64,000 nt of DNA from Blattamonas nauphoetae (taxonomy: Eukaryota > Preaxostyla > Oxymonadida). The stretch is taken from contig JARBJD010000072.1 of NCBI GenBank assembly GCA_033064195.1, forward strand, positions 222,522 through 286,521, written 5' to 3'. The notes below the pieces were generated by a model. The model was given only the letters and a program-made list of their open reading frames with translations. It made no database searches and was not told where the DNA came from. Shown here piece after piece: positions 32,528-45,136 of the stretch (positions within the stretch are counted from its first letter, which is position 1; each line of letters opens with the position of its first letter). Made by a program: the position numbers and the translations under genes.

Positions 32528-33982
32528 TACTGCCCGACACGACGACATGATCCAGCTGTAAAACGGTTGTAGTTTTCTGAATAGAGAGACAATGTGTTTC
32601 AATTTTCTATCAATGATAATTGAGAGAGGTAGACACCTTGTGACAAAAAATTGGACACCAAAAAATTTTGAATGACGTGAAAACTGTAAAACAAAATAAA
32701 TGAAGGACATGCTCTTCGCGACATGACACGTGATTCACTTCATCCTGTTCGATCCCTCGAACTTTAAATTTTTTTCACTGTACGGGAGTAACACTCGAGG
32801 AGGCTGTCACTGAATGAGAGAACGCTGATTCCATTACTTTCTTGTGGGATCGAGTTCACGCCTCACATGATTTTTCGACAAAGGAAGTCCAATGTGACGT
32901 AAATCGCATAATTTTGAAAAAAAAATTGAAACGAGGGTTCACGAAACGTGTTTGATGAGGTTAAAGTCTGTCAAGATAGTTTGAAGGTATTTCTGACCGA
33001 TATTGACCTGTTTGATTCTCTGAAGTTTCATGTTTTTTCTTGTTTCATCCAGTTTTATCTCTGAGAAGGATCCGTGTGTGGTGGAGAGGGTCTATCTTTC
33101 CCTCAGTGAGAAATTGGACAAAGGAACAAGGCATTGTTTACCTTCATTGATCTCTTCCACCACGACAAGTTTACAGTTTCAACTAAACCTAGCACATCAC
33201 CAAATCCCGAGTTTACTTTGATGATCACACAACCTTGATTCTCAGCGTGGTGTGTCTTTTCTCTTTGTGACTTCTTCAATTGCTCTCGTCCTCTCTCTCG
33301 CACGTTCTTCACATCGCCAAACAGACAAAGCTTATGAATAAAACATTTTGAAAAAGTGCCATTTCCGAAGGCGCAGCGATTTTGAAAATCATGACGAAGA
33401 ATGCAAGGAACTCTGTGCGATTCATGGAGACCGAATCGACTCCCATTGAGGAAGGGTTGAAAGAAACGGTGTGATTTTGTGATTTTGATTTCTCCCTTTC
33501 GATGAACAGCTGAACAGTATGACACGTTTTTGAATCCGATTTGAACTAAATTCAATGTCTTGATGGTTTCCAACTGTAGCTGGCCTTTTCATTTCGCTTC
33601 TCACTGTTGATCGTCGGTATTCAGCGCATCGGTGTCCTTTGATACTGCATTGACAGAGAAATGGAGCGAGCGAGTTGACACGTGTCTTCCTTTTCCTTTT
33701 CTTCATTCAATCTGCTTCTATCTATCACTTGACATTCACAATCTTGGATCCTTTCAGGAGGGATATCTGTTGTGAATCACGTGTCATGTCGTTCGAAGTA
33801 TGTCCCCCCACAGTAGCATTTCATGTCATACTCTCTTATTTTTCACTGTTGTTCTTCCAAAAATTTCACAGAGATGTATAACTCAAGGTAGCTGAAGTGT
33901 GTGTAAAATGAACTCTCAACTCTCTCTTGTTCTGTGAAAAAATAAAAATTACAGCCGGATCAGGACGTCGTGTCGGGCAGTA
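32528..33982 (-). mobile_element. second mariner copy, interior heavily decayed
   Basis: Ends match mariner C: TACTGCCCGACACGACGAC at 32528 and its inverted form ending 33982, flanked by TA (32526-32527, 33983-33984). Length 1455 bp against 1447 for C. The transposase runs on the minus strand but is full of stops; recognisable remnants are FLNGSRFGLHESHRVP, then TDFNLIKHVS (for SDLNPIEHVW in C) and the Ser/Glu end near 32800. The ends are far better preserved than the middle. Confidence 0.75.
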
Positions 33983-33985
33983 TAG

Positions 33986-34345
33986 GCATGGATTTCGCTG
34001 GAAAATGACAAGGGACCCACATTTCTCGAGAGTGATCTAGGCCTGAGTGAAGATGAGTCGATGTCGAGTGTTTTTAACTCTTCTTTGAGTGTCCATTCTT
34101 CCTGTTCAATACACGGTTCCATTTTTCATCATGATCCAATCGCTCAGGAGGGGTCATCAAACAGTGAGATTCAGCATGTGTCATGGCTTGCCCAAGCATT
34201 CGAAAGGATGGGAAAGCCCTTCACCGTGTCCCTCAATCGAATCTGAGCGATGAGAGGATGAGATTGTTCAAACACAATCAGAGATAGAGGCCTTTCTGAC
34301 CGTCCAATCTTTCCAGACTCACAATGAAACTCGTCGCTTTCAGGA
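33986..34345. other. no gene identified between mariner remnant and right TIR of E
   Basis: A 61-codon + frame (34061-34246) lacks domain features. Composition is similar to coding DNA and it may be a fragment of the gene originally next to the TIR. Confidence 0.4.
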
Positions 34346-34532
34346 TATATATCCTGTTGAAAGGGCGGTATACACCAGAGAGAGGAGAGTTAAAGAGAAA
34401 GTGGGATGATCCGATTCAAAAAAAGGCCAATTCAATCCAATTGTCGAACATTACTCATCCGATCATGAATACTGCAATAATTTCATAAAATTATGAATGA
34501 TCACGTCAGAAAAATCCTGTTAAGAAAAAAGT

Positions 34533-34604
34533 TGGAGATCCCGGGATTCGAACCTGGGACCCAACAGTGGAAGTCTTTGTATCTACCAACTCGTCCATTT
34601 GTAC
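34533..34604 (-). other. tRNA-like sequence in right TIR of element E
   Basis: Exact inverted counterpart of the left copy over A box, anticodon-like loop and B box. Its perfect conservation while nearby TIR bases differ (e.g. the TTGAAG/TTTAAAG subterminal positions) suggests recent duplication or constraint. Confidence 0.6.
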
Positions 34605-34775
34605 AATTTTTTTTGATCAAACATCCACACCGATAAGGTTTAAAAAAACCAACTTTTTTTGCAGATTTCCAACGGTCGTTCAGATTTCCAACGGTCGTTC
34701 AGAAAACCAACTGCAGTTCAGAAAACCAACTGCACTCGAGAAAACCAACTTTAAATTGAGATGACCGATATCGAA

Positions 34776-35130
34776 CCGCACAACTGATCGTACAGTATGT
34801 TTCTCTCTCGATTCACCTCTCTCTTTATTGATTTTCTCTTATTTAGGACTTAATTCATGATGGAAACCATCTGAAATGGATATTATCAAACCACCCGTCA
34901 TGATCAGACGAGACATTGCCAAAATGCTGTCACGGTTTATCTCACTCTCATAGAACATCTCCTTTTTGTTTTTTCTCGAAGTTATAACACCGTCGATGAT
35001 TGATATAATGTTAAACACGAGAAGGATCAACCGCTGATCCAGATTGGACAATCTGAGGATGAACTGCGCTGACCGTATGTCGTGTCCCCGTTTTTTACCT
35101 CTCTCTTTTCGTATTTGGGTCGTTCCCACT
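34776..35130. repeat. ~140-bp satellite array, right part
   Basis: Two and a half units continue the array cut by element E: CGTACAGTATGTTTCTCTCT, GGATATTATCAAACCACCC, TGACCGTATGTCGTGTCCCC. The array ends where element F begins (35131). Confidence 0.65.
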
Positions 35131-38100
35131 CAGAATGACCCCCCTCTTTTTATATTTTCAAATCACTTCATTCGTTCTAATCAAACTATTTTTTGGGGCA
35201 AAACCTTATCTTTTCACTAGATCGGTTTCATCGCATCTCTCAGAAATAATTATGAGTCCGATCGTCTTCCATCGCAACAATTGATTAAAATCGTCGTACA
35301 CCTTGTGTCTCGTCATGTATTCTTCTATGATACGGGAAAAAGGTGGAAGACATCAGTTATCCGGCAGCGTATCGCAGTCTCCACATTTTGACCCGTCATC
35401 GGTCAGATCTCTGCCGTTTTGATTCTTATATCAGGAATCAATCGAGACAATCATCTCAACGACTGTTCACGTTTGATTTCAGTCTCCTGACAAAGCTATG
35501 TTCGTCATTTGACGAACCTTCTCAACCACTTCTGTAATCCAACTATGCCCTCACATCGTCAGTGGTCGCTGCCTCATATTCCTTTTGTCAAGATAACTCT
35601 CTTGAAACCAAACCGCAATCGTCAAGTTCTGTTCGAACCGCCAGAGTTAAAGCGACTTCTCAAGTACTTCGTCGAATTTCCGTCCCGATCCGCTCCTCAG
35701 CCTCTAAATCTGCCGTCAATCGCCAGAATTCGGATGATACCCAGCAGAATCATCTCTTCGGCAGTTAAAGCTCTCGTTACATCCACACAGGCACTCAGCT
35801 CTTTGTCGTGCCCCCCAAATCCCTCACAGGAACAGAACAATATCTTACTCTCACTTACGTTGCTCTCCCTATCACTGTTGCCCCTCATCTTCTCCCATTC
35901 CACTCCTTCTCTCCCTGCCTCCTTTCTGGACCAGCGCAAACTTTGGCCGCAGCTGGATTAGGCAATCGAGATCCTTCTCCTCTTCATTCACCACCAACAT
36001 TCTCTCTCCCCCACAACCATCCCATTTCTTCCCTCACTTTCGGTAGACCTCACCAATTTCTGCACAACCAGCATTGACGCATCGCCGGCGAGTGCTCTCC
36101 CTCTCCCGTCGATCACAACATGCCCAATCACCCTCCTCGACAAGTATCCATCGCTCTCCTCCTTCCTCCACATCCACTCCACTCTCATTCTCTTCTCTCT
36201 CCTCCATCCATCTGTCCCTCTCCACCAATCAATCAAATCGAAAGCTGGTGCCTTCATTTCCGTCACCGAACGCCTCGTCGCCCTCCACACTCGACCAGCA
36301 GACTCTCCTATTGGCGATCTGCCTGTCACCTTCCGCTCCCAAACGGACGATCTTGACTCGAATGTGAGGTGTCGTCGACAAACTCTTCGAAAGCCATCGT
36401 CGCTCTCAAAATCTATTGTCAGTGTGTCGCCTCCGCCTGGAATTGGAAAAAACCAGCCTTTCCCTCTCGTCGACACAACTGAACACACGCCAGCTGTGTC
36501 AACCATGTTCACACTGCCAGACCATGTCCAGGGTGCTTCCATGCCATCAGCAGAGTCGGAGAACACGCTGTACCATTCGCAGGACTGGAACATGAGCATG
36601 CCACTCACTCCATCCAGTCAGCAGACCGAAGTGACATTTGACTATGCCCGACAATCGTGCTGAACACTACCCAACTCAACGAAGGACGATTCGCGAGCTT
36701 CAGTTCATTCACTGCAACTCTCCTCACCAAAGATCCTCCTCCTTTCGACTCGCTCTTCCGTCCGAAGCGGTTCAAGAGTCTCGGGATCCAACCGAACACA
36801 ACTTCGTTTATTGTCTCTCCAGCATCCACAGCGCTCGCGTCGTTGATCATGCCACTTCTCTTCCGTCAGCTGATCCCTGACACCAAAACACCTCCATCAC
36901 AACACGTGTTGAGAGTTCTGCCGAGGCTGTTTCAGGTTCTTCGCCCTCTTCTAACAATCGTGGAGGAGACGAACGCGTTCTCGAACCCTGTCGCTGTTGA
37001 CGTGTCGAATCCTGACAATTCCACTGTTCCAGCCGTTAAGTTCACGCGGGCACAGAAATTATCGTTGAGACATCACTCGATTGGGGACAGCGAAGACCAC
37101 AGCGGATCATCGGCCACGCTGAACTCGGACCAACGCCCGCCAGCCGACGAGAAGGCGAACATGGCACAAGCTCTGACACTTCTCTCCAAACAGCCGGAAG
37201 TTCAACTGTCGTCGAGCCGTCTTCTTCCAAAATTCACAGTTTCCATGATGAGCGACAGTACTGACAACCTGCACGCCTTCTTCAAGTCCAATTCACATCA
37301 GAGCACATCACAGAACAGACTGAACACGTCTGACACTCTCGACACTCCCTCCTCGTCTCACCCCTCACGCACTCAGTGGCAGTACGATTCGCCGTCTGCC
37401 CCTTCGACTGTCTCGCCTGCTCTGACCGACTTCAAAATGGAGCAATATGACCCAATATCACATCGAGGAAGCATGCAGACACCTGTCGCACTGTCGCCCA
37501 TCTCCCAGCCGATGCTGAACGCTCTCCTCGCACTGTTTTCGGGAGTTGTGGAACACTTTCAGAAGACGGGAGGGTTGGGTGATTCCCAAATGATGTCGCT
37601 GCTTCTCCCTTTCGTTGTTTCGCCCTTCCGTTCTGTGGAATCAGTTTCGAGGCGAGCTGTCATGTTTCATCTTTTAGATGAATTTCGGGACACACCCACA
37701 CTTCAAGCGAGAGATAACACCGATATGCTGTTGAAGTTCCTGCGAATGGAGAACTCCTTCGACAACATGAAGACAGGATCGCTTCCTCCCACACCATCCT
37801 CAACTGACAACAAGCGACTCAACAGCCATGGTCCTATCCTGCCTGCGCTGAGAATCAAAAAGAACAAGGACCCAGGCGAGATGAACTTTGCGTTCTTTTC
37901 TGTCTTCAAGTTCAACGCGAGGCAGATCCCTGTGATCCACCAGGCAGCAAGCACGTCCTTCCCTTCGCTGTATTCCGTGATGTTGTCAACTCTCTCGCCT
38001 CTCCTTCAGCGATATCTCCGTCATCGTTCTGTCTCGTCCATCGCCAGCATCGACACCCTCTTCTCAATCATCCTTCTCATCGTCCAATCCACTTTTGTCT

Positions 38101-40953
38101 ATCACGAAACCAGCCATATCCAGCCAGCTCGCCGTCTCTCCACTCCGCTCTCGTCATCGATTTGGTCGGATTCAGTCAACTTCATCATAGTTTTGAAGAG
38201 GCAGACGAGACACACAGCGATCCGCTCTCATTCTTCACTCCGGTCAGTCAGTTTCGGATCGGGACGGAGGCAGATGAGGACACGATGTTACTTCGAAATC
38301 TGACGACGAAGGCGGCGAAGATTGTGAATATTGTGTTGGAAATGACGAAGCCGATCCACCGCTCATCCCTTCCTTCGAACATTCCTTCACTCGCAACTGA
38401 TGAAGGAAGAAGAGTTCATTATTCTTACCCACGCAGAGGCAGTTGGAACTCGCCTGTCGACATCTGTCAAACCTCCGCCTTTCTTCGCTTTCTGCTCCGA
38501 AGATGAAGAAGTGTCGATGAAGTACTGCAAGTTATCTCTGAACGTGATGCTGTATGGGTTGAGTGAAAAGGAACAGGCAGTGTTTGTTGTTGACAACATT
38601 ATAAGATCGTCGCCGGAACGAAATGCCATCACACGAGCTCCCAGACACTGCACAGCTGCCCATCCGCATCCATACCATCCACACGCCCTCGTTCTCTCCT
38701 CTCTCCTCAGACTGGAGACGATTCTGTCAAAAAGTGACCACGTACGAGCGTTCTTCATCAAGGAGATTCCGCAGTCGCATGTGATTGTTGCACAGTATGC
38801 GTCACTTCGGAAGGAGCAGACTTGGCATCACGGACACAATCACAGCACAGCAACGAACGATGGATTGTCGTCGACAGTGAGCAGCTTTTATTCTGCACAC
38901 TTTTTGTCCCCGAGCGTGCTGGAATTGGCAGACACGCCTTCGCAAACGGACGAGGAGAGAGACGAAGAACTTCAGGTTGCTGTGAGAAGAGTCATCCACG
39001 CGTTTTTGGAAGGAGAAGACGAAGAACTGGACAACGACTGTCTTTCGATCAAATGGGGCGCGATTTTCATTTCGAGTCTTTGGGAGTTGTGTTTGAAGCA
39101 ACCCTATCCCGTTCCTGTCTCGTCTGCCATCCCTCCTCGCCCACCTCCTGGCGAGACACCAGCACCAGCTCCTGCCCCGACACCGTCCGAACCACACATT
39201 CTCCCACAAGCGCCAAGCCCAGTTCCTGATGCTGCGACGAGCGCTCCTCTTCCAGCGACCTCGCCCGCCCAGTCCAGTCCACCCGCATCGGCAGTGATGG
39301 TTCTGGACTTGTCAAAGTCGAACGTCATCACACCATACTCCATCCCCCACGTTGAAGAATCGTTCGTCCCTCCACTCGGCTTCGAGATTGTCTTTCACGC
39401 GACGTTGCGAGGTCTCATTCCCTTCGCCCGCTCCCACCCGCCCGACAAATATGCCCACATCTGGCTGAACATCTTCAATCAGCTGTTTGTGGCTGCTGTT
39501 GTGAGGAACCTTCCTGAAGAAGATCAGGACGTGTTTCGTATCTGATTCGATTGTATTTCGCTGATCATGGGAACACATCGAACATGTCGGATTATGCGCC
39601 GCACGCGCAGTTGATGCAGGTTGACTCTGTTCTGGTGAAGGAAGTGATTGCTGAGTTCTGCATTGAGATTCTCTCTCAGTTTCCAGTCCGAACATTCGCT
39701 CCATCGTCTGTTCCTCTCGCTCCAATGAAAACTGAATATCTCCACTTTTTGGGTCGAAAGCGACGAGGTCGGCGTGGAACAAGCATTCTGGATGTGTACG
39801 AAGATCCACGGGAGGACAGGAACTTCGCAATGACACGTCTTCTGATGGCAGTTGGGATGATTCCCGAACAAATCGCACAGCTGTTGGCGTCACCGTTGGT
39901 CGAGATGAGGACTTTGACGACTGACTTCTTTGTTCTATTTCTGTCGTCGATGTATGGCACACTCCGTCCAACTCTGAATCAACTCGAAATCGCTGGATAC
40001 TCATTCAAATCGCCAGCTGAGATGGTTGGAATGGCATCGCAGGGGTTTGTGTATCGTCGCTTCAAACAAATTCTGAGCGAATCAGTTGAGCAGCTGAATC
40101 AACTACGGAACGAATTGAACGATCCATCCAACACCCTCGTCGATCCGCATGTTCTGAAAGGAATGCTGAAAAGTGGAAGACGCTTTCGACCTCGGCAAGC
40201 CCTACACACTCAGGTTTTATGGAAACCAGTCACTCTCTCCGCCAGATACGAAAGCAATGAGAAAGACATCACACGGCCTGCACTTCCAACAACGACACCG
40301 CTCTCTCTTCACCGCTCGTCTGATGAATATCCGTCGATCGAAGTGCCGGTGACACTCGCTCTGCTTCATTCTTCGCAATGTTGGCGGAGATGGGTTTTAG
40401 AGGCGACAGGGCAGCTCACGACAATCTCGTTCCTCTCCTCACTTCTGCTCTCTCCTTCCGTTTCACAACTCGTGTCCTCTCGATCAGCGCAGTGGGATAC
40501 ATCGCTAAGAACCAGCCGCTCGTTCAAGACAAGATCAGAAAAAGCGGAGCAATCATGATTGTTTAGAAGATTCTCTCGAAGAAAATCTCACTCAAACGCA
40601 CATTCATTCCTCACACAAGTCATCCCTTCGCTGCAATCACACGCATCTCAATCCTCACTCACTCCAATCACTGTCAGCCAACGACTTCTCAAATCCTTCC
40701 TTCGCATCGTTCAATCAGTCTTAGAGAAGGAACAGGTTGAAAGAATAAGCAGTAATTATGTCTTCTTTTGTCATATTTCATTACCATTCACATCAATTCT
40801 CAGTTTTGAACCCCCCTGACGATAATTGACAAAATAATGGGTTTGATCAACTTCAATTGTGATCTAGTGAAAAGATAAGGTTTTGCCCCAAAAAATAGTT
40901 TGAATTGAATGAAAGAAGTGATTTGAAACAATAAAATGGGGAGGGTCATTCTG
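35131..40953. mobile_element. element F: 5.8-kb segment bounded by ~93-bp inverted repeats
   Basis: 35131-35223 and 40861-40953 are inverted copies starting CAGAATGACCC and containing TTTTTTGGGGCAAAACCTTA and CTTTTCACTAGATC. They bracket one large gene. A target-site duplication was sought and not found, so F may belong to another superfamily, be old, or be a rearranged segment. Confidence 0.6.
35509..40819 (+). pseudogene. very large helical-repeat-type gene with several frame breaks (cargo of F)
   Basis: Coding-like sequence runs on + almost from TIR to TIR. Pieces: 35509-35961, ~36070-36663 (ITTCPITLLDKYPSLSSFLH), 36657-38303 (548 codons), ~38165-38500, 38400-39545 (381 codons), 39551-40558 (335 codons) and 40378-40566 (MGFRGDRAAHDNLVPLLTSA). 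Together ~1700 residues, rich in Leu/Ser/Pro with amphipathic helices. The segment PMLNALLALFSGVVEHFQK...LLLPFVVSPF faintly recalls a RhoGAP helix pair, but key residues cannot be confirmed. One junction (near 39542) looks like a missed intron; others look like 1-nt shifts. Function unknown. Confidence 0.5.
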
Positions 40954-42972
40954 GTCAAATGGAGCTCATTTACTCTACTCTAGAACAAAAATGAGGATGT
41001 GCAGGAAGATCGGTCCAGATTCACTCTTTGTTCACTCATTTCTCAAAATATCTCTCCAATTCGTTTATTGTTTGTTAAATGCTATTCGTATCAACTTCGA
41101 CTCATAGAATTTAGGTTTAATGGAGAAATGAACAAAAACAGTTTTGATCAGCCCAATCACGATGAGGTCACTCATCCTGCTTTCAGTTTTGGTCTCTATT
41201 TCCCGAAATCAACCAGATATGCCCTTGGAACTCGATCAACAATCGTTTCTTCAAAGAGGATGAAGTCTTACCTTTGAATTTCTTCTTGTCTCCTCTGAGA
41301 TCTGACACATATTTTAAAAACACCCGGTCACTGGCCGTCAGTCCTTTTTTGAAAAAAGTGACCGGTCACCTCGGTCAGTCCAGTATATTGCTGATCTCAC
41401 TTTGCAGACTTTCTTCCATTATTTATTCTTCACTGTGTTCATTGTGAGTTTCACTTCCATTGTTATCTCTTTCTCTGTCATTTTCTCAATTTTCTTCAGA
41501 GAAATCGAAGAGAAAACATCCCTTCTCCAGCTTAATGGTCTATCATCTCCTTTCAAATGACTACCAAAGAGAGTTGACTTCAATATCTGGAATCAGGAGC
41601 AATCGGAACAGAAACAGCCATAGTCTTGAGATAACCTGGAGTTCTGTTCTCTGTATTGATCCAACTCGCAGGTTCGATTCTGTTCAACGGACATTTCAGC
41701 ATTGTCGTTTCACAGAGTGTGATTGTAATGGTAGATTTTCTGTTTGATATGGGTGAGAATTTTGGAGAGTTTAAAAAAGGGTGAATTCACGTATTCGAAT
41801 CTCGTCTCACCACACAGCCGAGAAAGACATTGTCCATTCTCAATGATTTGTTGGAGACACACTTCGATGTCATTCTTGTGAAATTCGACAAAATACTGGC
41901 TCGAGAGATTTGTCTCGTTCTCTGATTCGGATTCTCACTCTTTTTTGACGATCTCAAAAATTCTCACCCAAATGATTGTGGTGTTCGAAACCCGCCAGTG
42001 TTCAGAAATCCGTAACGGGAGTCCAAAAAACCGCAACCGAACGATCTTCATCACAATCACGCTATTTCACCATTTGTTATCGTACCCATCGTTCTTTGTT
42101 GACAGTTGACGATGATATGTGTCTTTTTCATTTCATTGATTTAAAATTAACACCAGTGATGTTGATGAATTCTGGAGTATAAAGATTGTCGTCTTCCACT
42201 GGGTTTCAGTCCATCAGAACACTTTTTTCGATTTGAATCATGTTACTCCATCACGGTTGACAGGCGGAGTGGCTGTTAAAACTGTCGATATCTCATTTGC
42301 GTAGATTGAGTTGTCCTTTTGAGGAGGGTTCTTTGTCCGGAAACACTTGTTCTTCAGAAATATCACATGAATCAGATCCTGTGTTGGATATGACTGACAT
42401 TGTTTTGAAAATTGGCCCATTGCGTCCAAGTTCACTTCTCTCTGATGTATTCTTGTTTTTCTCTCTTCACAAAATTCACTTTAATGCATACAACAGAGGT
42501 TATGAGAAAATGATAACACATCAAGACACAAGTGGCGGGTTTCTTACGCAAGGTGCGGGTTTCTGACAAACATTCAAATCGAATTCTCTCAAAGCACACT
42601 CACAATGATAGACACGACCATCCACGACAGCAGCCACTCCTACTCCTTTCATCTGTCTCCTTCACTTCCTTCTCGACAATGTCTCTCTAGTTCCTTATTT
42701 AGCCCTTCTTGTGGAACAAAGTGGAGAAGATGCAATCGGGTATGTAGAAATGGAAACGACACTGCGGACCCGTCGAATGGATTGGGGAAGAGACAAAAAT
42801 CAGTGTTGTCGATTTTGTCATCACCTCCAACGGACTTCTCTTCTCGCCCATCATCCTTTCGAACATAGATGTCTTGAGCGATCCAGACTCGAGCATGTTG
42901 TGTTCATTTGTGGTCTCGCTCGACAATCCCCCTTCAGCCTCAGCATAGATGATCACAGGAGAGAGGGACTCA
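40954..42972. other. intergenic, small inverted motifs only
   Basis: No convincing gene. A GACCGGTCAC-containing segment at ~41325-41395 shares TACTGGACTGACCGAG (inverted) with ~22670-22700, so a short dispersed repeat may be present. GAAACCCGCCA at ~41988 is mirrored by TGGCGGGTTTC at ~42533. A minus-strand frame (42970-42700) reads FERMMGEKRSPLEVMTKST and may be a surface-protein remnant cut by the following repeat end. Confidence 0.4.
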
Positions 42973-43065
42973 GGGGATTGACTATATCTCATCAAGATTT
43001 GATCATTGGTTTGCTCTTTCCCTGAATAGTTATATTTCCATCTTCGATATTTTTGGTGGGAAGCA
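42973..43065 (+). repeat. solitary left end of an element A relative
   Basis: GGGGATTGACTATATCTCAT followed by CAAGATTTGATCATTGG, GCTCTTTCCCTGAATAG and CTTCGATATTTTTGGTG parallels the TIR of element A from its first base. No partner end occurs in the following 20 kb, so it is a truncated or solo end. Confidence 0.65.
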
Positions 43066-43984
43066 CTTGTTTCTTTTGTTTCAAAGACAAAGGGTTGATC
43101 AAGCCATTGATTGTTTCTTACAAATCTCCAGAATCTCCTCACAACTCATCATTACACTCTGTTTCGACTTCAAATGGAGTCCAGTCCACGTTTGCGTAAT
43201 CTTTCTCCAAACACGATGTTTTCTGACATTTTCTTACTGAGGTTTCAACATTCGTGGAATTTGGAACTTTTCCTGTAAAACGAAAAACCACAAAATCGAA
43301 ACTTTTTTCTAGCTACGAATCACGACAGCTCACCACACCGCCATCTCACTTGCTGACATAGAGAGAGTCCTTCGTGAGAACGGCTGGCCTCTATTCGCAG
43401 CGTTTGAGGCTGGACTCACAATACAACGATTTAAGTGGAAGTCTTTTGCGGATGGATGCCGCCAACTGATATCCTTTTAAGTCGCATAATCTCATCCAGT
43501 ACTTACTCGGCAATCGCTGGCAAAATTCGTAGGCTGTTCTCTGAATGTGGTTGGTTAGGCAATCCATGGGCAGACTTGTGAAAAGAGCAATCGGACGATA
43601 TCTGGTTTTCATCTCAATTTTTCCGCTGTAATCCGATTTTTTATTGATATACTCCTTATTCACCCCATGTCACCACTTGGGACAATATTTTTGACATCAT
43701 AGCTCAAAACCTAAAAAGAAGAATTTCCGAAAATCCATTAATCCTTCATCCAAGAAGATGATGCGTATTTTTAAACTGAGATTCTCGACGTTCTGACCTT
43801 AATGATTGCTCTTCTCAAAAAGATCGATAGATCGAACCATAATAATCATCTTCTGTCAGACAATTTCTGAAAAGAGCGTTTTCCGATTTTGCTGTCTGTC
43901 AAATGCAGTTTCGTCATGAATGAATTCGGAACCAGTGTCCTGGATACAGTTTGTTCTCTCCATTTCGTCATCTCATGACAATCT
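43066..43984. other. no gene recognised
   Basis: Short frames only; no repeats noticed. Confidence 0.45.
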
Positions 43985-44990
43985 CAGACTGTTGGTTTCT
44001 CAGCCCTTTTGTCACCTTTTTCTTTTTCTCTCTCTCCTATTTGTTCATTTTTCCTTTCATCTATCCCTCTTTCCCAGTCAACACTTTTCCCAGAGCTCAA
44101 CCACCGTCATCGAACATACCTTAACTGCCTGTGCCAATCGTCAACCTTTTCTATCATCTCAGGTCTATCAGTCTCCATCTTTTTCCATTGCCTCATTATT
44201 GCTCTACCAATCGATCATTTACCACGATGTTTCCATCCTCTGTGTTTTCATTTCAGAAGGATGAATGAAGGATATCATACCAACTTTCAACATAACAGGC
44301 ATAGCACATCGGTCAGCTTCCCACGGCGATGTTCGTGTGAGTTACTTCGGCGGATAGCACATGGGTCACGCTTCAGCCTGTTCTGAGAATCCTCCCATTG
44401 GCCATCCTCACCATCTTCATCGTCAACTGTGTTTCAGTCAATCTCCACAAAGAACTACCATCAGCACTTCCCTTCCTCTGGAATCGCTTCATCTACACTT
44501 TCCTCTCATCGCTTCTTGTCTTCTTCTCTCCAACGGAAAGATCAACCAATTTTCTTGCTCTCGATGGCATCATTTGCAGTGCGTTCTTGTTCTTCGCATT
44601 ACAGCTCACAGGTCGATACGATACAACCACTCAGACACCTGTCTAGATCAACATGTCCTGCGCAACCATCTCGATCTTCATCGGGATCCAACTCAGCGTA
44701 CCTTGGGATGATTCGTTCATATGGAATGACCAATAAGTGATCAAGATGACCAGCAATGAAGTGAAAGTACGGCAAATTCCCGGATACATTACGATCGTGC
44801 TCGTTCAATCTGTGCTCAGTCCAATTCTGTCCTCCAGTTGGGGGATGGTTGCCATTTCCGTGAAAATGAAGCAGAAGCTACGGGGAAGGTTTTCACGGGC
44901 TGTATCATCACAAATTCTCCTCACTGCATTGAAATTGTGTCTGATCGTTCTCTCCCCTTGTTGTAGTCCAATCCACCTTTAAACGACCGA
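43985..44990 (+). pseudogene. polytopic membrane protein remnant
   Basis: Several hydrophobic segments occur on + in three frames: LFLFLSLLFVHFSF (~44010), IISGLSVSIFFHCLIIALPI (~44155), LAILTIFIVNCVSVN (~44395), FIYTFLSSLLVFFS (~44490) and ITIVLVQSVLSPILS (~44790). The succession of ~20-residue hydrophobic stretches suggests a multi-span transporter or receptor. Frame changes every 80-120 codons and an early stop (TAG 44644) indicate decay, or unrecognised introns. Family not recognised. Confidence 0.4.
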
Positions 44991-45136
44991 AAAATGTGAA
45001 TTAAATGTCTTCGACCCTCAATAGATCATGAAAGGTGTTCGCTTGTTCTGTAGATCCATTTTACGGCACTGCCAACGAGATCAGGAAATATCAGCTCATT
45101 TCGTCAATTGTGCCATTGATTTGAGTTTATGAAAAA

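Larger units (their letters stand above)
25206..34766. mobile_element. element E: 9.6-kb TIR element with 9-bp TSD and several gene fragments
   Basis: TIRs of ~420-440 bp occupy 25206-25645 and ~34346-34766. They begin GGCTGCCTCAATTTGAAG and, inverted, GGTCATCTCAATTTAAAG. GATATCGAA flanks both ends (25197-25205 and 34767-34775) within satellite sequence. Subterminal tandem motifs of ~22 bp (GTTGGTTTTCTGAACGACC variants, six copies) are followed by a tRNA-like sequence. The interior holds an armadillo-like gene, a dual-specificity-phosphatase-like gene, surface-protein fragments, unidentified minus-strand coding and a decayed mariner. No transposase of its own was seen. Confidence 0.8.
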
